NCBI GenBank assembly: GCA_011170325.1
Contig: DUEX01000005.1
Coordinates: 1-51,900, forward strand
Source of the DNA: Dehalococcoidia bacterium
GTDB taxonomy: Bacteria; Chloroflexota; Dehalococcoidia; GIF9; UBA5629
Reading direction: 5' to 3'
DNA: 51,900 bases
The notes below the pieces were generated by a model. It did not search any database. It had not been told where the DNA came from and saw only the letters and a program-made list of their open reading frames with translations. The position numbers and the translations under genes were made by a program. This document shows positions 16,741 to 25,421 of this stretch, in pieces (the first letter of the stretch is position 1; every line of letters starts with the position of its first letter).

Positions 16741-17742
16741 TTGTTTTATATACTTTATGGACAGGATGATTTCTCCTGCCATCAGTCGCTAGAGGAGATT
16801 AAGAAGGGGCTGGGTAACTCAGAGATGTTGGCAGTTAATACCAACCTGTTGGATAGTCAGCAATTAAGATTAAGTCAACTCAGAGATGTTTGCAGTGTTG
16901 CTCCGTTCTTATGTCCAGCCCGGTTAGTTATCGTTAAAGACTTGCTCAACCGTTTTGAGCCGAGACCTAGATTGGAACGTCGTGTTAACCATTCCCGAGC
17001 GGAACCTAATTCAGAGCTAGAAGAATGGCAAGGTTTGAGTGACTATGTCAAACAGATGCCACCGACAACTGTGTTAGTATTAATTGATGGTAGGATAAGT
17101 GCCAACAATCCCTTATTAAAGTCTCTGTCTCCACTAGCCAAGGTGATGACTTTTCCTCAGCTACGGAACAGAGAGCTTGCCAACTGGGTACAAAAACGGG
17201 TAAAACAAGGTGGTGGCACCATATCTCCCGGGGCAGTTAACTTGCTCGTTAAGCTTATTGGTGGAGAATTATGGGCTATGAGCAGTGAGATCGATAAGCT
17301 GATTGTCTACAGCTCAGGACACACCATCACCGAGGACAGTGTCAGGCAGCTTACAAGTTACGCTCGAGAAGCCAATATCTTTGCTTTAGTGGATGCTATC
17401 CTCGAAGGTCGGACAAAGGTAGCTCAGCAGTTGCTTCATCAATTACTTCAGGAAGGAATGGCCCCATCTTATCTCTTGGTAATGATTACTCGGCAACTTC
17501 GTTTAATAGTCAGAGCTAAAGACCTAAGTCGTGGATTGTCCCGACTGGAGATTCGGAATAGATTGGGATTAACTTCAGACTACAGTTCGGATAAGGCATT
17601 GAAGCAGGCTAAGGCATACACCTTAGAGCGGATAAAGAGAGCTTATCACAGGCTTTTGGAAGCCGATATCGCCATTAAAACCGGGAGATATGATGATGAG
17701 CTGGCTCTCGACCTTCTAGTTATCGAGTTATGCCAGGATTGA
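16741..17742 (+). CDS. holA: DNA polymerase III delta subunit
   Basis: Clamp-loader delta subunit (333 aa), which opens the sliding clamp. The N-terminus reads FYILYGQDDFS followed by a helix, the standard opening of HolA. PTTVLVLIDGR is the central AAA+-like strand, FPQLRNRELANWVQKRVKQGGG the mid-domain, and LVDAILEGRTKVAQQLLHQLLQEGMAPSYLL, broken by family variation, the lid and collar region. The start is TTG at 16741, chosen because the frame has no better codon and AAAGGGG lies upstream. It stands alone between the purine promoter and a small convergent membrane-protein gene. Confidence 0.88.
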   Translation: MFYILYGQDDFSCHQSLEEIKKGLGNSEMLAVNTNLLDSQQLRLSQLRDVCSVAPFLCPARLVIVKDLLNRFEPRPRLERRVNHSRAEPNSELEEWQGLSDYVKQMPPTTVLVLIDGRISANNPLLKSLSPLAKVMTFPQLRNRELANWVQKRVKQGGGTISPGAVNLLVKLIGGELWAMSSEIDKLIVYSSGHTITEDSVRQLTSYAREANIFALVDAILEGRTKVAQQLLHQLLQEGMAPSYLLVMITRQLRLIVRAKDLSRGLSRLEIRNRLGLTSDYSSDKALKQAKAYTLERIKRAYHRLLEADIAIKTGRYDDELALDLLVIELCQD

Positions 17743-17754
17743 AGGTATATTTTA

Positions 17755-17958
17755 TCAACCTTCGTCGTCATCTTCTGGTGACAATTTTCTAAGCCTTCTG
17801 CGTTTGCTTGGTGGTCGAGTGGGTGGTGGGGGTGTCGGCTTCTGTTCAACAAGTTCCTTGTGATGTAGTAGATAGTACAGAGCCAATGACAGAGCAATGA
17901 TTAGCAAAATGCGGCCACCGTGTTCCAAAAGCCAGTTGACTATTGGTGTCCAATCCAT
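17755..17958 (-). CDS. Small single-span membrane protein with proline-rich basic tail
   Basis: A 67-aa protein from the ATG at 17958; a longer frame begins at 18012 but its extra 18 residues lack a good ribosome site, whereas GGTAGGG precedes 17958. Residues about 16-32 (ILLIIALSLALYYLL) form one membrane helix. The tail is cytoplasmic-looking: PTPPPPTRPP, then KRRRLRKL and an acidic end. No family recognised. The hydrophobic start resembles the first helix of some MscS-type proteins, but there is no channel domain. Confidence 0.5.
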   Translation of the reverse strand: MDWTPIVNWLLEHGGRILLIIALSLALYYLLHHKELVEQKPTPPPPTRPPSKRRRLRKLSPEDDDEG

Positions 17959-18223
17959 AATAGCCCTACCTTTTTGACTAGATTCTAACAGAGGGGAAAA
18001 GTTTGCCAACAAGTCAAATCTTGCTCGTCGAGCTAGATTGGTGGCATCTTCTACTAGTATTACTGTAAGCTTACCTTTGAGCGAGGTGGGGTTATTAGAC
18101 GTGACGTAGCGTGATTGGCTTGACCCCGCACGCTGGAGGAGCTACGATATGGCTAGGTAGATCCCAAATCTCAGTTGGAAAGAATAAGAGAAGGTTCACC
18201 GTCCAAGGTAGGGAGTTAGCCTG

Positions 18224-19651
18224 ATGAAAGTGCTTATTATTCATTTTCGTTCCGCTCCTAGCAGCGGCTGGCAGCGACAGCATCAGCCAGCTGAAGTAGG
18301 TGAGATTGATTCGGCTGGCACCGATGGTGTTTCACTAGAGATGATGAAACGTAAAACCATCCTTGAGGGGATGGGCCATGAGGTGGCGATTTGCTCAGCC
18401 TATAATTGGGCAGATTTTCCTGTGCCGACTCTGGAGTTTGACTCTGAAGAAGTGATTAAGATGATGCGGAATTTCTTCGGGCCTAAGATAATGGACTTTG
18501 CTAGTGAGACTGAGCTCAAAAGAGCATTTGATATTTCCTTATCAGAGCTGAAGCAGAGGCTGGGCAAGGCAATGAGGGATTTCAAACCGAACATGCTATT
18601 TGTCCATAACATACTGTCTCTTCCCGTCCATCCTGTGGCCACGGTAGCTCTAACGGAGCTACTCAGGGGTATTCGGTTACCTTGTGCTGCCATCCATCAT
18701 GACATTTTGAGTGAAGGTGCTTATAAGTTTACTCCGACATGTGACTTTGCTAAATTGGTTCTCGAGGGATATTTCCCTCCAACACTGCCTAACCTGAGAC
18801 ACTGGACGATCAACTCGCGCAACAAGAGAGCTCTTAAGGAGAGGGGGGTGGAGGCCAAAGTTATTCACGATACCATGGATTTTGACCAACAGCTTGACTC
18901 GGTAGAGCAAGCTAGGATTCGGGCACTTCTTCGTAGGGAGTATGGTATCAAGCCAAATGACATTGTACTCTTTGTCGGGGCTCGCATCGTCCCGAACAAG
19001 CAGATGGAAATAGCTGGGCACCTGACAGCTGTCCTGCAGAGTCTCTGCCAAGATGTTGTGGGCAGGAACCTCTACCATGGCGAGGTGTTCTCTGAAGAAA
19101 GCCGGGTAGTGCTTGTATTAGCAGGTCGTCCTGAGCATGCCTTTGCTGATTACCAGAGGAGGCTCTTTGAGCTTTTCGATGCTCTAAAGATTGCTTGGGT
19201 GTACATAGGGAATGAGGTTCGCCCACTGCGCTTGGAGGAGGCAGGATTCTATGCCCTTTATCCGGATATGTATACTATGGCTGACTTTGTCCTATATCCC
19301 ACGGGTTGGGAGGGGTTTGGTAACCAACTTCTTGAAGCCTTTGCCGCTGGCTTGCCTGTGGTGGTATTCGAGTATCCCGTTTTCAAAGAGGATATTGCTC
19401 CAAAAGGTGTTAAGGTGGTATCGCTCAAAGATACTATCCTTGAAGAGCGAGACTCTAGAGGACTTGTAAAGGTACCTGTCGGAGTCCTCACCCGGGCTGC
19501 GCGAGACGTGGTAACAATTTTAACTGTCCGTGATAAGTACCGAAGCATCACTGCCCACAATATTATGGTGGGCAGGAAGTATTTTAGCTTCGATGTGCTT
19601 CGAGCTCACTTAGTTGATGCACTGGGCTGGGCTGGCTCTTACACAAATTAG
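18224..19651 (+). CDS. GT-B glycosyltransferase, family 4-like
   Basis: A 475-aa GT-B retaining glycosyltransferase using a nucleotide sugar. The N-domain has a long insert with the acceptor side; DGVSLEMMKRK is the usual acceptor-contact loop after the first strand. The C-domain has VLFVGARIVPNKQ (start of the donor domain), PDMYTMADFVLYPTGWEGFGNQLLEAF, in which the E-x7-E-type donor motif can be seen, and AAGLPVVVFEYPVF. The ATG at 18224 has AGGGAG upstream. It is the first of two adjacent glycosyltransferases at the head of the glycogen/trehalose block. The acceptor is unknown; synthesis of a glucosylglycerate-like solute or a cell-surface glycan are both possible. Confidence 0.75.
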   Translation: MKVLIIHFRSAPSSGWQRQHQPAEVGEIDSAGTDGVSLEMMKRKTILEGMGHEVAICSAYNWADFPVPTLEFDSEEVIKMMRNFFGPKIMDFASETELKRAFDISLSELKQRLGKAMRDFKPNMLFVHNILSLPVHPVATVALTELLRGIRLPCAAIHHDILSEGAYKFTPTCDFAKLVLEGYFPPTLPNLRHWTINSRNKRALKERGVEAKVIHDTMDFDQQLDSVEQARIRALLRREYGIKPNDIVLFVGARIVPNKQMEIAGHLTAVLQSLCQDVVGRNLYHGEVFSEESRVVLVLAGRPEHAFADYQRRLFELFDALKIAWVYIGNEVRPLRLEEAGFYALYPDMYTMADFVLYPTGWEGFGNQLLEAFAAGLPVVVFEYPVFKEDIAPKGVKVVSLKDTILEERDSRGLVKVPVGVLTRAARDVVTILTVRDKYRSITAHNIMVGRKYFSFDVLRAHLVDALGWAGSYTN

Positions 19652-19689
19652 AGTTTAGGCGAGAAGAGGTGTTGTGATACATTAGCTCT

Positions 19690-20814
19690 ATGAGAATAGG
19701 TGTTAGTGCTCCCATTGTCGAGCCACACCCGACGGGTGTCGGTGTCTATTCAATTAACTTGGTAAATGAGCTGACCAAGTTGTATGATGATTTATTGCTC
19801 TACACTTCATATCCTTCCGCTTTCAAGATTGCCCCGGTAAAGGTGCGTAGGGTGAGCCGTCTCACCAGACCAGAACGTGGTCTCACTGGTTTTTTAAGCC
19901 GCCTAATGTGGATGCAGACCTCACTAACTTTAAGAACCCTTTATGACGGTGCCTCCGTCATTTTTTCCACAGGTTCCGAGGGTACACTATTGCCACTGGT
20001 TCCTCAGGTTGTCACTGTGCATGACATAATTCCTATTCTGTTCCCGAGCTTTCATCCGCATACAAGCGAGCTTATTTTCTTTCGTCGTTTCCTCCCGTGG
20101 ATATTGCGGCGCTCAGCAGCTGCCATCGCTGTTTCAGAAAGCACAAAGAAGGACCTCATCAAGCTCTATCACCTGCCAGCGGAGAAAATCCACGTCATAT
20201 ACGAAGGCTATGAGACGGGGCTTTTCTATCCCCGTGAAAATACCCAAACTGTAACTAGGACATATGGTCTTGAACGCTACATTCACTATGGCGGCAATAT
20301 CTTGCCTCACAAGAACGTTGCTACGCTCATCCAGGCTTTCAAGCTCATTACCTCAAATGTACCGCACCAGCTTGTATTGCAAGGAAGGCGTGACTCCAAG
20401 TATGCGGTGGGGCTTGAGACTATGGTCAAGGAGCTAGGCCTTGAGGGCAGGGTAGTGTTTCTTGGCTACGTACCTCTGAATCATCTTCCCTATTTGTATG
20501 GTGGAGCTACTGTCTTTGTTACCGTGTCACTCAGTGAGGGTTTTGGGCTGCCGCCACTGGAAGCAATGGCATGCGGAACTCCGGTAGTTGCTTCTAAGAC
20601 ATCTTCATTGCCGGAGGTGGTTGGTGATGCCGGCATCTTAGTAGATCCAAATGATGCTGAGCAGATTGCTCGAGCCTTACTGCGAGTAATTGAACACCCG
20701 GAGTTGCGCGCTGATCTTTCCCGGAAAGCTATGAAACGGGCTGCCTTGTTCAGCTGGAGTAAGGCCGCAAGGCAAACGCTTGAGGTATTGAAATCTGTAG
20801 TGAAGGGCAAATAG
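19690..20814 (+). CDS. Glycosyltransferase family 4
   Basis: A 374-aa GT-B glycosyltransferase of the GT4 type. It opens with GVSAPIVEPHPTGVGVYSINLV (acceptor loop with GVG), has TVHDIIPILFPSFH, YIHYGGNILPHKN at the start of the donor domain, and VSLSEGFGLPPLEAMACGTPVVASK, in which the two Glu residues of the E-x7-E motif are clear. Many relatives are mannosyl- or rhamnosyltransferases. It follows the preceding glycosyltransferase after 38 bases and precedes glgC by 155 bases; a separate promoter stands before glgC, so these two glycosyltransferases may form their own unit. Confidence 0.82.
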   Translation: MRIGVSAPIVEPHPTGVGVYSINLVNELTKLYDDLLLYTSYPSAFKIAPVKVRRVSRLTRPERGLTGFLSRLMWMQTSLTLRTLYDGASVIFSTGSEGTLLPLVPQVVTVHDIIPILFPSFHPHTSELIFFRRFLPWILRRSAAAIAVSESTKKDLIKLYHLPAEKIHVIYEGYETGLFYPRENTQTVTRTYGLERYIHYGGNILPHKNVATLIQAFKLITSNVPHQLVLQGRRDSKYAVGLETMVKELGLEGRVVFLGYVPLNHLPYLYGGATVFVTVSLSEGFGLPPLEAMACGTPVVASKTSSLPEVVGDAGILVDPNDAEQIARALLRVIEHPELRADLSRKAMKRAALFSWSKAARQTLEVLKSVVKGK

Positions 20815-20917
20815 GCAAAGCGTCAGTGAAGTTAAATGAGATATCGACTTATTCAATTTGGTAGTTGAGGACTGAGCTATCTAAGAATTATCGCCGCAGT
20901 CTGGAGGGAACATTAAA

Positions 20918-20946
20918 TCGACAAATATTTTAGATTGGGCTAAAAT
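20918..20946 (+). promoter_or_regulatory. Promoter of the glycogen/trehalose operon
   Basis: -35 TCGACA (20918-20923), 17-base spacer, -10 TAAAAT (20941-20946); GGGGAGGTGATGGT precedes the glgC ATG at 20970. From here to 36131 all genes run in one direction with short gaps or overlaps. Confidence 0.55.
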
Positions 20947-20969
20947 GAAGTTAGTGGGGAGGTGATGGT

Positions 20970-22250
20970 ATGAATCGGGTATTAGCTATGATTTTAGCTG
21001 GTGGCGCCAGCGAGCGGTTGAGTATTCTGGCTAGCGAGAGAGCAAAGCCAGCGGTGCCTTTTGGTGGTAAGTATCGCATTATCGATTTTACCCTAAGCAA
21101 TTGTGTTAATTCCGCGATCTATAATGTGGCTGTGCTTACCCAGTTTAATCCTCGTTCCCTAGCCCAACATATCGGTGTCGGCAGACCCTGGGACTTAGAC
21201 AGGATTGCTGGCGGGATTACACTACTTCAGCCTTTTCTGAGCCGGTCAGACCGAGACTGGTACAGAGGTACTGCTGATGCAATATACCAGAACCTTTATT
21301 ATGTGGAAGAACAAAGGGTAGATGAAGTCCTTATTCTGTCTGGCGACCATGTTTACAATATGCGCTATGACCACATGATATCGACTCATCGTAGCAGGGA
21401 AAGTGATGTTACTGTGGCTGTGACCGAAGTGCCCGCATCAGAGATTTCGAGGTTTGGGATTATTGCTCTCGACCACAATGAACGTGTGGTCAATTTTCAA
21501 GAGAAACCGAAGACAGCTAAGAGCAATCTTGCCTCTATGGGGATATATGTTTTTGACAAGAGTGTTCTCATTGATTGCCTTGAGGAGTATGGCCGAAAGA
21601 AGGGTGGTCTTGATTTCGGATATAATATTTTACCTAGCATCATCGGAAAATATAAACTCCATGGCTACAAGTTTCGCGGCTACTGGCGGGATATAGGCAC
21701 TATCGAATCTTACTGGCAAGCTAATATGGACTTGATCGCTGATTTACCTGACTTGAACCTCTATGACCGGACTGCTGAGATCCGGACTGCCTATAAGAAC
21801 AAGCCTCCGGCGAAATTGGGACCAAATGCACAAGCAGTGAGGAGCCTGCTATCTAATGGCACTATCATTAATGGGCAGGTGGAGAACTCGGTTATTTTTT
21901 CAGGGGTATTTGTGGAGGAAAGGGCCGTGGTGAAAGACTCTGTTATTTTGGATGATAGTACCGTAGGCAGGGAGGCTACTGTTGACCGTGCTATTATCGA
22001 TAAGCAGGTCTGGATTGGTCCGGGATGCTATATCGGTTACGGAATCGACTTCACAGCCAATAAAGAAGAGCCAGAGAATCTTAATAGCGGCATAACCGTA
22101 GTGGGCAAGGGGGCTAGAATACCTGGTGATATGAAAGTCGGCCGCAATTGCAAAATCGGCTGTTGGGTGGAAGACGCTGATTTCGCTAGCAAGTCTGTCC
22201 CTAGTGGGGAAAGCGTGGCCAGTAAGAAGCCAAGACGCCATCCACTATGA
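20970..22250 (+). CDS. glgC: Glucose-1-phosphate adenylyltransferase (ADP-glucose pyrophosphorylase)
   Basis: Makes ADP-glucose from glucose-1-phosphate and ATP, the committing step of bacterial glycogen synthesis. The 426-aa protein has the nucleotidyltransferase start MILAGGASERL (the common form is GGGGTRL), AKPAVPFGGKYRIIDFTLSNCVNS, WYRGTADAIYQN, ILSGDHVYNMRY with the catalytic Asp, and the sugar site FGIIALD and NFQEKPK. The C-terminal left-handed beta-helix is seen as ENSVIFSGVFVEERAVVKDSVILDD. It precedes the branching enzyme by 10 bases. Confidence 0.93.
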   Translation: MNRVLAMILAGGASERLSILASERAKPAVPFGGKYRIIDFTLSNCVNSAIYNVAVLTQFNPRSLAQHIGVGRPWDLDRIAGGITLLQPFLSRSDRDWYRGTADAIYQNLYYVEEQRVDEVLILSGDHVYNMRYDHMISTHRSRESDVTVAVTEVPASEISRFGIIALDHNERVVNFQEKPKTAKSNLASMGIYVFDKSVLIDCLEEYGRKKGGLDFGYNILPSIIGKYKLHGYKFRGYWRDIGTIESYWQANMDLIADLPDLNLYDRTAEIRTAYKNKPPAKLGPNAQAVRSLLSNGTIINGQVENSVIFSGVFVEERAVVKDSVILDDSTVGREATVDRAIIDKQVWIGPGCYIGYGIDFTANKEEPENLNSGITVVGKGARIPGDMKVGRNCKIGCWVEDADFASKSVPSGESVASKKPRRHPL

Positions 22251-22260
22251 GAGGTGAAAG

Positions 22261-23949
22261 ATGAAAGTTGCAGCATTTACCTTTGTTTTACATAGCCATC
22301 TCCCTTATTGCCGTAACGCTGGACGTTGGCCTCATGGTGAGGAGTGGCTTCATGAAGCAGCCTTGGGAACCTACATACCACTGCTCGATGCCCTTTATGA
22401 TTTAAGACAAGGGGGCTGTTCTTTCAAGTTAACTGTAGGCTTAACTCCAGTGTTGGTTGAACAGCTGGCTGACTCGCTGGTAATTGCCCATTTGGCGGAA
22501 TTCATCGAAGAGAAAATCAATCGAGCTAAGGCAGATGTAAAGCGATTTGGCAAGGCTAGGGAAGGTCATCTCCTATATCTAGCTAAATTCTATCTTGCTA
22601 GATATCAGCAGATAATGAACAGTTTTAACGAGAGATTTGGACGAGACATAGTTTCTGCCTTCAAACAACTGCAAGACGAGGGCTATGTAGAAATAGCTAC
22701 TAGTGCAGCCACACATGCCTATTTACCGTTGTTAGAAAGTGATTCTTCCATTTACGGTCAACTGCAAACAGGCAAGGAGAGCTATCAACGTCATTTTGGT
22801 GTAAGTCCGTCCTCTGCCTGGCTTCCTGAGTGTGGCTATCGTCCTGCCTATTATACTGACAGCCAAAGCGAGAGCTATATTAAGCCTGGTTTGGAATCGT
22901 TTCTTGCCCAATTAGACATAAGCTGTTTCTTTGCTGAAACTCATACTGTAGAAGGCGGTGAGCCAGTAGGCAAAGCTAGAGAAGAAGTTATTGGTCCCTA
23001 TGCTGATATCCCACGACGCTATGTTGTGCCACTGCCCCAATATTCTGAACCAACGCAGAGGACCACTTACCTGCCTTACTGGGTGCAGACCCCGCAAGTA
23101 GCTGTCATTGGCAGGAATAATCGTACTGGTATGCAAGTTTGGTCTGCGGAATGGGGTTACCCCGGCGACTACCATTATCGTGAGTTTCACAAAAAAGATG
23201 GTATCTCCGGGCTTCAATACTGGAAGGTTACTGGAGCTAAAGTAGACCTGGGTTATAAGGAATATTACGACCCTTATTGGGCAGGGCAACGTGTGGCTGA
23301 ACACAGCTCTCATTATGCCCATTTGGTCGAGGAGTTGGTTACCAATTTCTACCAGGAAACTGGCAAATATGGCATTATTGCTGCTGCTTATGATACTGAA
23401 CTCTTTGGACACTGGTGGTTTGAGGGAGTCGACTGGGTGAAACAGGTCTTGCAGCACCTCAGCCAGAGTGAGCTAGTGGAATTGACCACTACCCACGAGT
23501 TTATAACTAGACATCCACCAGAGGATGTACTTGCCTTGCCTGAAGGTTCCTGGGGGATGGGTGGTGGTCATTTTACCTGGCAAAATGCTGATAACGACTG
23601 GATGTGGCCGATTATTTACTCAGCTGAAGGGAGGATGGAAAAGCTGGTGGCCAAGTATCCTAAAGCTGGTGGGGCAATGAAGGAAATCCTGAATCAGGCG
23701 GCCAGAGAACTAATCTTACTGGAGTCCAGTGACTGGCCTTTTCTCATAACCACAGGGCAAGCTGAAGCCTATGGTAAGAATCGCTTCCTGGAGCACGTGA
23801 ACCGCTTCCAGCAATTGGCTGATATGGCTGAATCAGGACAGGCAGATGAGACGGCTTTAGCCCTGTGTCACCAGCTGTGGGAACTGGATAAAGTTTTCCC
23901 CGGTATTGATTACCGTTCCTTTGCTGAGAGAGAAGGTCAAATCACGTGA
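22261..23949 (+). CDS. 1,4-alpha-glucan branching enzyme, GH57
   Basis: GH57 enzyme of 562 aa that introduces alpha-1,6 branches into glycogen. It starts with FTFVLHSHLPYCR. E190 in WLPECGYRP is the expected nucleophile and D378 in AAYDTELFGHWW the acid/base; GSWGMGGGHFTWQNADNDWMW is typical of the branching subgroup (Thermococcus TK1436 type, from recall). The C-terminal helical DUF1957-type domain covers about 430-560. It replaces the usual GH13 GlgB in this locus. It overlaps glgA around the TGATG junction, so synthase and branching enzyme should be made together. Confidence 0.9.
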   Translation: MKVAAFTFVLHSHLPYCRNAGRWPHGEEWLHEAALGTYIPLLDALYDLRQGGCSFKLTVGLTPVLVEQLADSLVIAHLAEFIEEKINRAKADVKRFGKAREGHLLYLAKFYLARYQQIMNSFNERFGRDIVSAFKQLQDEGYVEIATSAATHAYLPLLESDSSIYGQLQTGKESYQRHFGVSPSSAWLPECGYRPAYYTDSQSESYIKPGLESFLAQLDISCFFAETHTVEGGEPVGKAREEVIGPYADIPRRYVVPLPQYSEPTQRTTYLPYWVQTPQVAVIGRNNRTGMQVWSAEWGYPGDYHYREFHKKDGISGLQYWKVTGAKVDLGYKEYYDPYWAGQRVAEHSSHYAHLVEELVTNFYQETGKYGIIAAAYDTELFGHWWFEGVDWVKQVLQHLSQSELVELTTTHEFITRHPPEDVLALPEGSWGMGGGHFTWQNADNDWMWPIIYSAEGRMEKLVAKYPKAGGAMKEILNQAARELILLESSDWPFLITTGQAEAYGKNRFLEHVNRFQQLADMAESGQADETALALCHQLWELDKVFPGIDYRSFAEREGQIT

Positions 23950-25421
23950 TGAGAATCCTCTTTGTCGCTGCTGAAGCCACTCCGCTGGTCAAAGTGGGAG
24001 GCTTGGCTGATGTTGTTGGTTCATTACCTAAAGCTCTAAGTGAGCTGGGACATGATGTACGAGTGATGATGCCAAGATATGGCGTTATCGATGCCGGTAG
24101 ATTTTCCGTCGCGACAGCGATTGATGATTTTAATATCCGAGTGATGAATACCACAAAATCTGTGTCTTTGAAGGTCACCGAGCTCAGCGATGGTGGTAAA
24201 GTCTATCTGGTGGATAGCGCTGATTTCTCTGGTTCAAGCGAGGTGTACGGTAAGGACGCATTGAAACGTTTTTTCCTTTTCTGCCGGGCTGTCTTGGAAA
24301 TATTACCCAAACTGGATTGGCAGCCGGAGCTGGTTCATTGCCACGACTGGCACACCGCATTGATTCCTCTGTGGCTGAAGAGAAATGACTATCATTATGC
24401 TTCGCTCTTCACCATCCATAATCTAGCTTATCAAGGACCTTTCGATGATAAATTCCTGTCTGACTCTGGACTGAGGAGAGATTGGCAATCTCGGCCAGCG
24501 AATGTGCCTGAACCACCACTCAATTGCATGAGTCAGGGAATCCTCTGGGCTGACATGGTGACTACGGTCAGCGAAACTTATGCTAGAGAGATTGTGACTC
24601 CAGAATATGGTGAGAGGCTTGACCCGCTTTTACGCTATCGACGTGAGAAACTCCTTGGCATAGTTAACGGTTTAGATTATGAGGAATATAACCCAGCTAC
24701 TGACCCTCTTATCCCAGCTAATTATGATTGTTCAACGTTGGATAAAAGGATTGCTAATAAACTAGCTCTCCAGAAGCAAGCTAAGTTGCCTGAAAATGCC
24801 GAAATACCTCTTATTGGTATGGTATCACGTCTCGATGAGCAGAAGGGTTTGGATATTGTGGCCGAGAGCCTTGATTTCTTGCTTCACAAGACGCGAGCCC
24901 AGATGGTTATCTTGGGCAAAGGTATAGAGTACTATCATGGCTTGCTCAAGCAGGCAGCTAACAAATATCTCAAGCAATTAGCTGTGGTTATAGGCTTTGA
25001 CAATGCCTTAGCCCATCGTATCTACGCTGGCTGCGATATGTTTTTGATGCCGTCTCGATTTGAGCCGTGTGGCCTGGGGCAACTTATCGCTATGAGATAT
25101 GGGGCCGTGCCTGTAGTTCGTCGTACTGGCGGCTTGGCTGACACCGTCCAAGATTTGACTCAGAACCTTGGTGAGGGTACTGGTTTTGTATTTCATGACT
25201 ATGATTCAAAAGCCCTAGTGACTGCTATCCGGCGAGCAGTGGATGCCTACCAGGAGAAAGAAGCCTGGCGTAAGGTGATGCAACGAATCATGGCTCTCGA
25301 CTTTTCTTGGCAAGCTTCAGCTAAGAAATATGAGTCTCTTTATTATAAGACCTTGGAGCTAAAAGGCTATGCTAAAAGTCAATCAGCAGTTGGCCTTAGC
25401 CGTAGATTTAGGCGGGACTAA
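23949..25421 (+). CDS. glgA: Glycogen synthase (ADP-glucose)
   Basis: GT5 enzyme extending alpha-1,4-glucan from ADP-glucose. The N-terminus MRILFVAAEATPLVKVGGLADVV (broken here by normal variation) includes the K-V-G-G-L donor loop; VHCHDWHTALIPLW, FTIHNLAYQG, VSRLDEQKGLDI and SRFEPCGLGQLIAMRYG are all present. The ATG at 23949 shares its A with the preceding TGA stop; a GTG one codon earlier is possible but gives a less typical start. Its last 53 bases overlap the next gene, the ROK kinase. It acts between GlgC and the branching enzyme. Confidence 0.95.
   Translation: MRILFVAAEATPLVKVGGLADVVGSLPKALSELGHDVRVMMPRYGVIDAGRFSVATAIDDFNIRVMNTTKSVSLKVTELSDGGKVYLVDSADFSGSSEVYGKDALKRFFLFCRAVLEILPKLDWQPELVHCHDWHTALIPLWLKRNDYHYASLFTIHNLAYQGPFDDKFLSDSGLRRDWQSRPANVPEPPLNCMSQGILWADMVTTVSETYAREIVTPEYGERLDPLLRYRREKLLGIVNGLDYEEYNPATDPLIPANYDCSTLDKRIANKLALQKQAKLPENAEIPLIGMVSRLDEQKGLDIVAESLDFLLHKTRAQMVILGKGIEYYHGLLKQAANKYLKQLAVVIGFDNALAHRIYAGCDMFLMPSRFEPCGLGQLIAMRYGAVPVVRRTGGLADTVQDLTQNLGEGTGFVFHDYDSKALVTAIRRAVDAYQEKEAWRKVMQRIMALDFSWQASAKKYESLYYKTLELKGYAKSQSAVGLSRRFRRD

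Noticed and set aside
22912-23457. 181-codon minus-strand frame over the branching enzyme
   Set aside because: Antisense to the catalytic GH57 domain; no recognisable protein features.
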